From Phycisphaerae bacterium (GTDB lineage Bacteria > Planctomycetota > Phycisphaerae > SM23-33), in assembly GCA_030754715.1 (NCBI GenBank), contig JASLZV010000084.1:1-7282 (forward strand): a DNA stretch of 7,282 bases, read 5' to 3'. Position 1 is the first letter of the stretch. Each line of letters begins with the position of its first letter. Positions 1-6,164 of the stretch are shown in pieces. The notes beneath the pieces were generated by a model. It saw only the letters and a program-made list of their open reading frames with translations. It was not told the DNA's origin and did not search any database. The position numbers and the translations under genes were made by a program.

Positions 1-74
1 CGGCCGACATGGTGGCCGGGCGGGTAGAGGCGTCACTCTTCACGGCCAGGAAGGTCAAGAAGGAAAGCGCGTAG
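1..74 (+). CDS. 3' end of an unidentified protein gene (5' partial)
   Basis: Reading from base 3, the frame is open for 23 codons and ends at TAG 72-74. The peptide tail is ADMVAGRVEASLFTARKVKK followed by ESA. Most codons end in G or C, as in the confirmed genes here, and the basic, charged C-terminus looks like a real protein tail. The + frame starting at base 1 hits a stop at 25; the frame starting at base 2 stays open to about base 97, so openness alone does not decide. A hairpin terminator on the same strand lies about 65 nt downstream, which fits a gene ending here. The fragment is too short to assign a family or function. Confidence 0.45.
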   Translation, partial: ADMVAGRVEASLFTARKVKKESA

Positions 75-80
75 GAGTTG

Positions 81-143
81 GTAATTGGTATTCGTGACTG
101 GTAATTCGTGACTGGTGACCAGTGACGGATAACCCGTAAGCGG
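81..143. repeat. Degenerate heptamer tandem array 1 (9 x 7 nt)
   Basis: Nine consecutive 7-nt units: GTAATTG, GTATTCG, TGACTGG, TAATTCG, TGACTGG, TGACCAG, TGACGGA, TAACCCG, TAAGCGG. All nine have A at position 3, seven have T at position 1, and all end in a purine. The array lies between the left-edge gene fragment and the end of the glmM-like gene. Its last unit overlaps the left arm of the hairpin at 139-172. It resembles array 2 at 1691-1753 in unit length, unit number and orientation. Short heptanucleotide tandem repeats between genes are known from cyanobacteria (STRR type); no function is assigned to this one. Confidence 0.75.
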
Positions 144-187
144 CAATCGACGACAAGTTGTTGGTTGCCGCTCTTGTTCTTGGTTCT
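139..187 (+). terminator. Hairpin terminator, possibly bidirectional
   Basis: Bases 139-153 pair with 158-172. AGCGGCAA pairs perfectly with TTGCCGCT, then a T-G wobble, then CGACGA with TTGTTG using G-T wobbles. This gives an uninterrupted 15-bp stem with a CAAG tetraloop (154-157). The + strand continues with a T-rich but imperfect tract (CTTGTTCTTGGTTCT, 173-187), as in Rho-independent terminators. It would end the + strand gene at 1-74. On the other strand it lies about 40 nt past the glmM stop, but the T-tract there is poorer. Confidence 0.6.
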
Positions 188-213
188 CAGCGATCGGCTT
201 TCAGCATTTCGGC

Positions 214-1581
214 TTACTGCTCGCCAATCACGGTGTCAGCGATTTTTCTGACCTCAGCGACCAGGGCTTCGGCGTCGTCCTGGTTGAGGGCCTCGGCGAT
301 GATCCGCATAATCGGCTCGGTGTTGGAGGCCCTGACACAGAACCATCCTTCGGGCAGGTCCACCCGCAGCCCGTCAGCGTCGTTGAACCTGGCAGCCTCG
401 CGGGAGGCCATCGCCTTGCGAGTCGCATCCACCACCTTGTCGACCGCGGCGGCGGGGCAGGGGAACTTGCTCTTGCGCATCACATAGCGGGGAATGGCGG
501 CCACCAATTGGCTGAGCGTTTGATTCGTCTCGGCCATGTATTGCAACACGTATGCGATGCCGACAAGGCTGTCTCGCACGGGCACGACTTGCGGTTCGAT
601 AACACCGCCGCCGCCCTCGCCGCCGAGGATGCAGCCCTCCCGGTTCATCCCCTCAACAACATTTGCCTCGCCGGTGGGGGTGCGGACCACGCGGCAACCG
701 ACGGAGGTGGCGATGTCGTCGACCATCCGAGAGGTGACCAGGTTCGTGGCGATGTCGCCCTTACGATGGCGCAGTACGAACGCCGCCGCCAGTGCCAAGG
801 TGTACTCTTCGCCGACGAACTTTCCGTTTTCGTCCACGAGGGCCAACCGGTCCGCGTCGGCATCCTGGGCGAACCCGACTGCCGCGCCCTGTGTGCGAAC
901 CGCGTCACACAACTCGGCCAAGTTGACCTCGACCGGCTCGGGCGGATGGGCGAATTGGCCGTCAGGGCTTTCATTGAGATGCATGACTTGGCAACCCAAC
1001 TTGTCCAACAGCATGGGGGTGACTACGCACCCGGCGCCGTTGACGCTGTCCAGAACCACTTTGAACCGCTCGGTTGAGATGCTCCTGGCGTCGCAGATAC
1101 CCAGGACCGCCTCTACGTGGCGGCTGTGGGTGGTTTCGTCATGGAACTCGCCGCCCTGGGCTGCTGTGCCGGCCAGCGTGAATTGCCCCGATTCCCAGAT
1201 AGCCTTGAGCCTTGCGGCCTCGTCTGCGGTCAGGCCCGTACCGGTAGGTTGAAGAAACTTGATCCCGTTGTATTCATCTGGATTGTGACTGGCGGTGACC
1301 ACCACCCCGCCGTCGGCATGGCGATGCCGGGTCATCAGGGCCACCCCCGGCGTGGAGACAATTCCCAGGTCGATCACGCTTATGCCGGTAGCCCGCAGCC
1401 CGGCGACTGCGGCGCTTCGCAGCCTGTGGCCGGATTGGCGGGTGTCGCGCCCGAGGACCACCGTTTTGCCCGCGCCCAGCATCGTGCCGAACGCGCAGCC
1501 GAATTCGCGGGCTACGCGCGAGGTCATCGTGCGCCCGACGGTTCCCCGTACACCCGAAACACCCACCATTAGTCTGTCCAT
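214..1581 (-). CDS. glmM: Phosphoglucosamine mutase / phosphohexomutase (GlmM-like)
   Basis: A 455-residue enzyme of the alpha-D-phosphohexomutase superfamily. It most likely converts glucosamine-6-P to glucosamine-1-P for UDP-GlcNAc and cell-wall synthesis in the cytoplasm. Visible motifs, in order: N-terminal GVSGVRG (7-13); phosphoserine loop TASHNP (96-101, catalytic Ser98); Mg-binding DADADR (240-245); sugar-binding GGEGGGG (320-326); phosphate loop RASNTEP (417-423). All four domains are represented and the length is normal. The start at 1581 is chosen because GGAGA (1588-1592) sits 6-7 nt upstream and the protein then begins right at the family's first strand; the in-frame ATG at 1644 adds 21 residues with no homology. 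The sugar loop is GGEGGGG rather than the GGEQSGH of bacterial GlmM, and so is closer to archaeal-type phosphoglucosamine/phosphomannomutases. Substrate preference (GlcN, Man or Glc phosphate) therefore cannot be fixed from sequence. It is divergent from dinB and flanked on both sides by heptamer arrays. Confidence 0.88.
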   Translation of the reverse strand: MDRLMVGVSGVRGTVGRTMTSRVAREFGCAFGTMLGAGKTVVLGRDTRQSGHRLRSAAVAGLRATGISVIDLGIVSTPGVALMTRHRHADGGVVVTASHNPDEYNGIKFLQPTGTGLTADEAARLKAIWESGQFTLAGTAAQGGEFHDETTHSRHVEAVLGICDARSISTERFKVVLDSVNGAGCVVTPMLLDKLGCQVMHLNESPDGQFAHPPEPVEVNLAELCDAVRTQGAAVGFAQDADADRLALVDENGKFVGEEYTLALAAAFVLRHRKGDIATNLVTSRMVDDIATSVGCRVVRTPTGEANVVEGMNREGCILGGEGGGGVIEPQVVPVRDSLVGIAYVLQYMAETNQTLSQLVAAIPRYVMRKSKFPCPAAAVDKVVDATRKAMASREAARFNDADGLRVDLPEGWFCVRASNTEPIMRIIAEALNQDDAEALVAEVRKIADTVIGEQ

Positions 1582-1588
1582 GAGCGTT

Positions 1589-1612
1589 CTCCGATGCAAG
1601 AATCCCATTATG
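1589..1612 (-). promoter_or_regulatory. Ribosome binding site and candidate -10 for the glmM-like gene
   Basis: On the - strand GGAG (complement of 1589-1592) lies 7 nt before the ATG at 1581 and decides the start codon. Further upstream CATAAT (complement of 1607-1612) is a fair -10 hexamer, about 26 nt before the start. No good -35 is seen at 16-18 nt spacing. The RBS is convincing; the promoter is tentative. Confidence 0.45.
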
Positions 1613-1690
1613 GTGATTTGGCGGGAGTTGGGAAGATGGAACATCTGGGACCGGAACCGCCTCGGGCGGAGAAACGGTGTCGCATCTTGA

Positions 1691-1753
1691 TTAGAGGTTG
1701 CCAGTTACCGATTATTCGTTATGAGTTATCAATTCCCGATTACCGATATAGTA
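1691..1753. repeat. Degenerate heptamer tandem array 2 (9 x 7 nt)
   Basis: Nine consecutive 7-nt units: TTAGAGG, TTGCCAG, TTACCGA, TTATTCG, TTATGAG, TTATCAA, TTCCCGA, TTACCGA, TATAGTA. All begin with T, eight with TT; six have A at position 3; all end in a purine. TTACCGA occurs twice exactly, and TTATTCG differs by one base from TAATTCG in array 1. The array occupies the glmM/dinB intergenic spacer and its last unit ends 11 nt before the dinB start codon. It is much more AT-rich than the surrounding sequence. Confidence 0.75.
1726..1752 (+). promoter_or_regulatory. Candidate dinB promoter embedded in heptamer array 2
   Basis: TTATCA (1726-1731) and TATAGT (1747-1752) resemble -35 and -10 hexamers, but with a short 15-nt spacer. 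The resulting transcript would start about 5 nt before the dinB ATG at 1765, giving an essentially leaderless mRNA. This fits the lack of a spaced Shine-Dalgarno there. Both hexamers coincide with repeat units, so the match may be fortuitous. I see no CTGT-N8-ACAG or GAAC-N4-GTTC SOS box in the spacer. Confidence 0.25.
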
Positions 1754-1764
1754 TGCTATGGGGG

Positions 1765-2940
1765 ATGAGCCGATGGATTATACATGTAGACATGGATGAG
1801 TTTTTCGCGGCGGTGGAGAGACTGGATAATCCTGCTCTTCGGGGCAAGCCGCTGCTGGTCGGGGGAGACCCCAAGGCAAGGGGGGTGGTATCGACCGCCA
1901 GTTACGAGGCGAGGGCTTTTGGTTGCCACTCGGCGATGCCGATGGCCACGGCTGTGCGGCGGTGCCCTCACGCCGTCGTCCTGCAGGTCCGCGGGCAGAG
2001 GTACCACCAGGTCAGCGAGCAGGTGCTCGACATCTTGGAGCAGTTCTCACCGATGATCGAGCCGCTGAGCATTGATGAGGCCTTTTTGGATGTTTCCGGC
2101 TGCGAGCGGCTGCTGGGTCCGGCGCCTGAGATCGGCAAGCAGATCAAGCAGCGGATTCGCGGTCGTCTCGGCCTGACGGCCAGCGTGGGCGTGGCGCCGA
2201 ACAAATTCTTGGCCAAACTCGCCAGCGACTTGCGAAAGCCGGATGGCCTGGTGGTCATCACCAAAGATCACATCCGTGATGTGCTCGACCCGTTGGGGAT
2301 CGAGAGGCTGTGGGGCGTGGGCCCGGCGGCAGCCAAGGGCCTCCGGCGCCTCGACATCCACACCATCGGCCAACTGCGCCTTGCCCCGGTGGAGTTGCTT
2401 CGCGAGCGGTTCGGGCAGGTGGGCGACCACTATCACTGCTTGGCCAACGGGATCGACTGTCGCCCTGTTGTGCCCGACAGCCGGACCAAGAGCATCGGGC
2501 GAGAGCAGACCTTCGCGGCCGACATTGAGGATATGGATGAACTGATCAGGGTGCTGCTGAACCAGACCGAGCAAGTGGCCCGCCGCCTGCGGCGCGGGGG
2601 GCTCAAGGCCCGCTCCGTCACACTGAAACTTCGGTACGTTGACTTTACCACGATCACGCGGTCGGCTACGCTGACCGAGCCCACCAACATTACGGAGGTG
2701 CTGTGGCGGGGGGTCCGCCGGCTGCTGGATAAATGGGCTGCCCGGCATCGCCGACCGCTGCGGTTGTTGGGTATGACCGCGTCGCAACTGACCGGGCGCG
2801 AAGGTCTTCAAGAGACGTTATTTCCGGACCCTCAGCGGACCGGCCAGGAGCGCATCGATGAGGCCATGGACCGGATTACCGAGCGGTTCGGCGACCGGTC
2901 GATCTGCCGCGGTGGGACAAACGGCGCCGATAGAAAATAG
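1765..2940 (+). CDS. dinB: DNA polymerase IV (Y-family translesion polymerase DinB)
   Basis: A 391-residue Y-family DNA polymerase that extends past damaged or misaligned primer ends without proofreading. The N-terminus IIHVDMDEFFAAVE carries catalytic Asp9 and the steric-gate Phe14. SIDEAFLDVS carries catalytic Asp104-Glu105. GLTASVGVAPNKFLAKLASD completes the palm. A helix-hairpin-helix thumb motif (LWGVGPAAAKGL, 183-194) follows, then the little-finger domain (about 243-340). QETLF (349-353) fits the QxxLF beta-clamp-binding motif; it is followed by a 38-residue tail (354-391). Length is slightly above the E. coli protein. The start at 1765 is chosen because DinB proteins begin a few residues before IIHVDMD. 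The frame is open back to 1594, but that part has no family resemblance and crosses heptamer array 2. Only GGGGG abutting the ATG could serve as an RBS. dinB is divergent from the glmM-like gene and convergent with the MEMO1-family gene. It is often damage-induced, but no operator is visible. Confidence 0.95.
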   Translation: MSRWIIHVDMDEFFAAVERLDNPALRGKPLLVGGDPKARGVVSTASYEARAFGCHSAMPMATAVRRCPHAVVLQVRGQRYHQVSEQVLDILEQFSPMIEPLSIDEAFLDVSGCERLLGPAPEIGKQIKQRIRGRLGLTASVGVAPNKFLAKLASDLRKPDGLVVITKDHIRDVLDPLGIERLWGVGPAAAKGLRRLDIHTIGQLRLAPVELLRERFGQVGDHYHCLANGIDCRPVVPDSRTKSIGREQTFAADIEDMDELIRVLLNQTEQVARRLRRGGLKARSVTLKLRYVDFTTITRSATLTEPTNITEVLWRGVRRLLDKWAARHRRPLRLLGMTASQLTGREGLQETLFPDPQRTGQERIDEAMDRITERFGDRSICRGGTNGADRK

Positions 2941-3034
2941 ATGAACGAGGGTGGTGTGATTGTTTCTACGCGGCGATCTCCAGGGGACCGTTGCCAAGCA
3001 CAAGAAAAAGTCTTCTGGATATACAGTCTGGGCG

Positions 3035-3913
3035 CTATGTGAAGATCACTGAGGCGTAGCCGACGGTGGTGTAGTCCTGCATGTCTGGCGACAGTTCCTT
3101 CATGACCTCATAGGAGTTTGTGTACGTAAGACATCGCCCGACCTTTGCGCCCATGGCTTTGCATGCGGCGATGGTTGCGGCAATGGCGCCTGCGCCGCAC
3201 GCGTTCTGTTGCCGGTGTGCCTCGGCAATGACTTCTTCAGCCTTCATCGCCTCGATGAGGTCCAGCATGCGGCGGTCGTTTTGCACAGAGTATTTTACGC
3301 CCTGTTCGCCTTGACCGCCCGGCGATGGGAAGTGCCCGCCGTGGTGTGTGAGGTCCGTGCTGCCGACCACTGTAAACGGACGTGAAAGCCGCTCCATCGC
3401 CTCGCCGATTCCCTGCCCAATCTCTACGGCCAATTCGGTGGGCGGCACGGCCACCGGGACGATCTTCGCTTCGGCGCACAGCACCTGAAGCAGTGGAATT
3501 TGCACCTCGATGGAATGCTCGTAGTCGTGGGCGGCCTGATTGGCGCGGAAAGGCCCGCCGAATTCCACCAGGGCTCTGGCGGCCTCCTCGTCAATCTCTG
3601 CCAGGCCCAGTGGCGTGCGCCATGCGCCGCGGTCGTACACCTCGCCTCGTCGCACTGTGCCGGTGTGGTCTGCGCCCAAAAGGACTATGGTCTTCAGTGC
3701 CTGTGGCCGGGCAGCGGCCAGTGCCTTGAAGGTTCCAGCGGCCAGCCGTCCCGAATAGACCCACCCGGCGTGCGGCACCAGCCCGCCGAGTGGGGACGGG
3801 TCGAGGTTGTCGGGCAGGTCGGCCGATTCTATCAAAGTAGTGGCTTGGCGGCGGCAAGACGAGGCGGATGCGTCGTAAAACGTGCCTGCACGACATGGTT
3901 CTCGCACATCCAT
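3035..3913 (-). CDS. amrB: MEMO1-family protein (AmmeMemoRadiSam system protein B)
   Basis: A 292-residue cytoplasmic protein of the MEMO1 family, structurally related to extradiol dioxygenases. In prokaryotes it commonly accompanies an AMMECR1-domain protein and a radical-SAM protein; its biochemical role is not settled. Conserved blocks are [12 protein letters not shown] (44-55), LLGADHTG (78-85), [12 protein letters not shown] (132-143), [10 protein letters not shown] (185-194) and NACGAGAI (237-244). His48, His83 and Cys239 align with the metal-site residues His49, His81 and Cys244 of human MEMO1, so the metal site looks intact. The start is supported by GGAG (complement of 3921-3924), 7 nt before the ATG. 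Neither an AMMECR1 nor a radical-SAM partner is in this window. It is convergent with dinB, with 94 nt between stops and no clear terminator. It is divergent from the membrane-protein gene across a shared AT-rich promoter region. The family assignment is firm; the symbol is a convenience. Confidence 0.9.
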   Translation of the reverse strand: MDVREPCRAGTFYDASASSCRRQATTLIESADLPDNLDPSPLGGLVPHAGWVYSGRLAAGTFKALAAARPQALKTIVLLGADHTGTVRRGEVYDRGAWRTPLGLAEIDEEAARALVEFGGPFRANQAAHDYEHSIEVQIPLLQVLCAEAKIVPVAVPPTELAVEIGQGIGEAMERLSRPFTVVGSTDLTHHGGHFPSPGGQGEQGVKYSVQNDRRMLDLIEAMKAEEVIAEAHRQQNACGAGAIAATIAACKAMGAKVGRCLTYTNSYEVMKELSPDMQDYTTVGYASVIFT

Positions 3914-3951
3914 GGCGGTGCTCCGATAGGACAGACTGAAAAGACTGGGCG

Positions 3952-3977
3952 ATTATAGCGACTTGTTGTATTATAAT
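3952..3977. promoter_or_regulatory. Divergent promoter region with a TATAAT on each strand
   Basis: The 97-nt spacer between the MEMO1-family gene (-) and the membrane-protein gene (+) contains a perfect + strand TATAAT at 3972-3977. It also has a perfect - strand TATAAT (complement of ATTATA) at 3952-3957. They lie 34 and 39 nt before their respective start codons, leaving room for the RBSs at 3997-4000 (GAGG, +) and 3921-3924 (GGAG, -). No recognisable TTGACA-like -35 is present at 16-18 nt from either. In this GC-rich window two perfect -10 hexamers in the right place and orientation are unlikely to be accidental. Confidence 0.55.
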
Positions 3978-4010
3978 GAGGTGATATCCGGGGAACGAGG
4001 AAGTAAGTTT

Positions 4011-4727
4011 ATGGCCGAACCCGAGGAAATGAAGGATCACAGCGCCGGGGCTGTGGACAGCGAGCAGGAAGCGGCCACATCGGATAAACCAGCCACCGAA
4101 GATGCCGAGGCACCGGATGCGGGAGAAGTTTTCGATGTGTCTTCGGCGGCTCCCGCCACCGCGGCCGTTGATGCCCTGGCGGCGATGGCTGGTGGGCAGG
4201 AACCGGCTGCGCCGGATGAACAGGCCGCCGAGGGTGCGGGAACGCCGGACACGTTTGAAGCCTTGGATGTGCTTGCAACAGGGCAGGCTTTCCCGTCCGC
4301 CCCGGCGGCTGTTGACGCTCTGGCAGCGCTGGCGAACGGTCAGGAATCGGGCATGCCGGATGGACAGGCGGCTGGAGGCTTCGAGGTGCCGCCGAGCCAG
4401 CGCACGGTGGAAGATGATGCCGCCCGCAAGGCCCGTGCCTCGGCCCTGATGAAGCAGAGTCGTTATATCCACGCCGAGCAGTTCAAGCGCATTATGGTTC
4501 CGCTGCTGACGGTGACGGGGATTCTGCTGCTGGTATTGGGCTCCGTGGTGGCGACCATGAATAGCGGGGAACAACCGTCGTTGGTTGGACAGGGGTTCCT
4601 GTACGATCGCACTGTACAAAAGGCCCTGGTGATTGCCGCTTTCCCACTGGGGGCCATTTTGTTGGTCGGCGCGTGGTTCTTCCGCACCGATCTGAAGCGG
4701 GCGGGCAACAGGAAGGAGCGAAACTAA
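4011..4727 (+). CDS. Hypothetical two-TM membrane protein with repetitive acidic N-terminus
   Basis: A 238-residue protein of unrecognised family. Residues 1-145 are low-complexity, rich in Ala, Pro, Glu, Asp and Gly, and contain an internal repeat: [13 protein letters not shown] (51-63) recurs as [13 protein letters not shown] (99-111). Around it, a QE...PD...AAEG-type block appears at 63-80 and 111-128, with a weaker third copy at 19-37. Two hydrophobic segments follow: about 162-183 ([20 protein letters not shown]) and 205-224 ([20 protein letters not shown]), separated by a 21-residue loop. Lys159/Arg160 before TM1 and Arg225/Lys229/Arg230 after TM2 predict both termini in the cytoplasm. 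There is no signal peptide. The start at 4011 has GAGG (3997-4000) 10 nt upstream; the in-frame TTG at 3963 overlaps the TATAAT and is not used. ribBA follows after 70 nt and may be co-transcribed. No function can be assigned. Confidence 0.8.
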   Translation: MAEPEEMKDHSAGAVDSEQEAATSDKPATEDAEAPDAGEVFDVSSAAPATAAVDALAAMAGGQEPAAPDEQAAEGAGTPDTFEALDVLATGQAFPSAPAAVDALAALANGQESGMPDGQAAGGFEVPPSQRTVEDDAARKARASALMKQSRYIHAEQFKRIMVPLLTVTGILLLVLGSVVATMNSGEQPSLVGQGFLYDRTVQKALVIAAFPLGAILLVGAWFFRTDLKRAGNRKERN

Positions 4728-4797
4728 CCTTGTTGCCTGAGATACCGACTGCGGCTGCCGGGGCCTCCAATGAACACCGGCGACGGATAACCAAGCT

Positions 4798-6030
4798 ATG
4801 ACGGATAGCATCGAAGAAATCCTGGAAGAGTTGCGACTCGGCAGGATGATTGTCCTGATCGACGACGAATCGCGTGAGAATGAGGGTGACTTGGTCTGTG
4901 CCGCGGAAAAGGTAACACCGGAAATCATCAACTTCATGGCCAAGCACGCCCGTGGACAGATATGCCTGCCGATGACCAACGCGCAGGCGGACAAACTGGC
5001 CCTGCCGCTGCAGACCATTGACAACACCTCACCGCTGGGTACCGCGTTTACCGTCTCGATTGACGCGGCCACCGGCGTGACGACCGGCATCTCGGCTGCC
5101 GACCGCGCCAGGACGATCCAGGTGGCCTGCCGCCAGGATTGCCAGCCGTCGGATCTGGTGCGTCCTGGGCACATGCATCCGCTGCGCGCCCGTCAGGGCG
5201 GGACGCTGGTGCGGGCCGGACAAACCGAAGGCGCGGTGGACCTGGCCCGGCTGTCCGGCCTGACGCCGATGGGCGCGATCTGTGAGATCATGAACGACGA
5301 CGGCACGATGGCTCGCCACGACGACCTGGTCAGATTCTGTTGGAAGCATGACCTCAAGATGTGCTCAGTGGACGATATCATTCGCTACCGCCTGCGGACC
5401 GACCGCCTGATTGAACGTGCCGTCGAGATCGACTTGCCCCTGGACTCCGGGAGATTCCATCTGATTGCCTACGCCTCAGTGGTGGACCCTGAGCCGCACC
5501 TGGCCCTGTGCATGGGGGGCGTGGGACAATTGGACCGTCGGGGCAAGCCTATCATGCACGAAGAGCCCGTTCTTGTACGCGTGCATAGCGAGTGTCTCAC
5601 CGGTGACGTGCTGGGGTCGCTTCGCTGTGACTGCGGTCCGCAATTGCGGGCGGCACTATGCCGCGTAGCCGAGGCGGGTAAAGGCGCCGTTGTATACGTC
5701 CGCCAGGAGGGCCGCGGTATCGGGCTGATCAACAAACTCCGCGCCTACAAACTTCAGATTGAACAGGGAATGGATACCGTGGAGGCCAACACGCATCAAG
5801 GCTTCGAGCCCGACCGGCGCGACTATGGCATCGGAAACCAGATCCTTCGCGACTTAGGGCTGACCAAACTTAAAATCATGACCAACAACCCTCGGAAGAT
5901 ATACGGGCTGGAGGGCTTCGGGCTGGATATTGTCGAACGGGTGCCGCTGGAAATTCCCGCCCACGAGGGCGATCGTGACTACCTGCGGACCAAGAAACAC
6001 AAACTTGGCCACTTCTTGGATAACCTCTAA
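4798..6030 (+). CDS. ribBA: Bifunctional DHBP synthase / GTP cyclohydrolase II (RibBA)
   Basis: A 410-residue cytoplasmic fusion making both riboflavin precursors. The N-terminal half (1 to about 205) is 3,4-dihydroxy-2-butanone-4-phosphate synthase (ribulose-5-P to DHBP and formate). The C-terminal half (about 206-410) is GTP cyclohydrolase II. DHBPS motifs: [10 protein letters not shown] (22-31, with Arg26, Glu27, Asp31), [11 protein letters not shown] (93-103), RPGH (122-125), [12 protein letters not shown] (162-173). In the segment where E. coli RibB has RGGHTE, this protein reads RAGQTE (139-144). Gln142 (codon CAA) thus replaces the His that ligates the catalytic metal; the other essential residues (His125, Glu163) are kept. 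GCH2 motifs are complete: zinc cysteines 266, 277 and 279 with the usual spacing, EGRGIGL (304-310), and Asp339/Arg341 in PDRRDYG. The start matches the family. Only a weak GGA (4785-4787) precedes it, so coupling to the upstream gene is possible. No FMN riboswitch is seen upstream. Domain assignment is certain; full DHBPS activity is not. Confidence 0.95.
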   Translation: MTDSIEEILEELRLGRMIVLIDDESRENEGDLVCAAEKVTPEIINFMAKHARGQICLPMTNAQADKLALPLQTIDNTSPLGTAFTVSIDAATGVTTGISAADRARTIQVACRQDCQPSDLVRPGHMHPLRARQGGTLVRAGQTEGAVDLARLSGLTPMGAICEIMNDDGTMARHDDLVRFCWKHDLKMCSVDDIIRYRLRTDRLIERAVEIDLPLDSGRFHLIAYASVVDPEPHLALCMGGVGQLDRRGKPIMHEEPVLVRVHSECLTGDVLGSLRCDCGPQLRAALCRVAEAGKGAVVYVRQEGRGIGLINKLRAYKLQIEQGMDTVEANTHQGFEPDRRDYGIGNQILRDLGLTKLKIMTNNPRKIYGLEGFGLDIVERVPLEIPAHEGDRDYLRTKKHKLGHFLDNL

Positions 6031-6164
6031 GCCCGGGTGTTTTCGTTGTTCGTGGAGGGCGTGTGCCTCGTTGGACAAACCAAGAGCAATGAGGAAAGAT
6101 TTGTTCTTTGGGGAAACGCAGCCACCTTGGAAGATCGCGGCGCTATGGTTGGTTGCTACATTGT

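Noticed and set aside
508..1252. 189- and 238-codon + strand frames opposite the glmM-like gene
   Set aside because: Both overlap conserved phosphohexomutase motifs on the other strand and show no recognisable domain.
1582..1644. Extended N-terminus of the GlmM-like protein (21 extra residues)
   Set aside because: The GGAGA before 1581 and the family start both favour the shorter form.
1594..1764. Extended N-terminus of DinB (57 extra residues)
   Set aside because: DinB proteins begin at about the residue encoded at 1765. The extension crosses the heptamer array and the glmM promoter side and has no family resemblance.
2047..2811. A 254-codon - strand frame opposite dinB
   Set aside because: It lies wholly inside the DinB coding region, with Pro/His/Arg/Gln-rich shadow composition and no RBS.
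2941..3034. Terminator in the dinB / MEMO1-family convergent gap
   Set aside because: Only a 4-bp AGAA/TTCT pairing is seen; it is not enough to call.
4782..4792. GACGGATAACC just before ribBA, identical to 124-134 in array 1
   Set aside because: An 11-base match is expected several times by chance in 7 kb, and only two units would be in heptamer phase here.
3591..5174. A 527-codon - strand open frame overlapping the MEMO1-family, membrane-protein and ribBA genes
   Set aside because: It runs antisense or out of frame through three confidently identified genes, has a low-complexity Arg/His/Ser-rich composition and matches no family. It is typical of high-GC shadow frames.
6067..6086. Possible terminator hairpin between ribBA and the MTAP-family gene (CTC-g-TTGG / CCAA-GAG)
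   Set aside because: The stem is only 7 bp with a bulge, and no T-tract follows on either strand.
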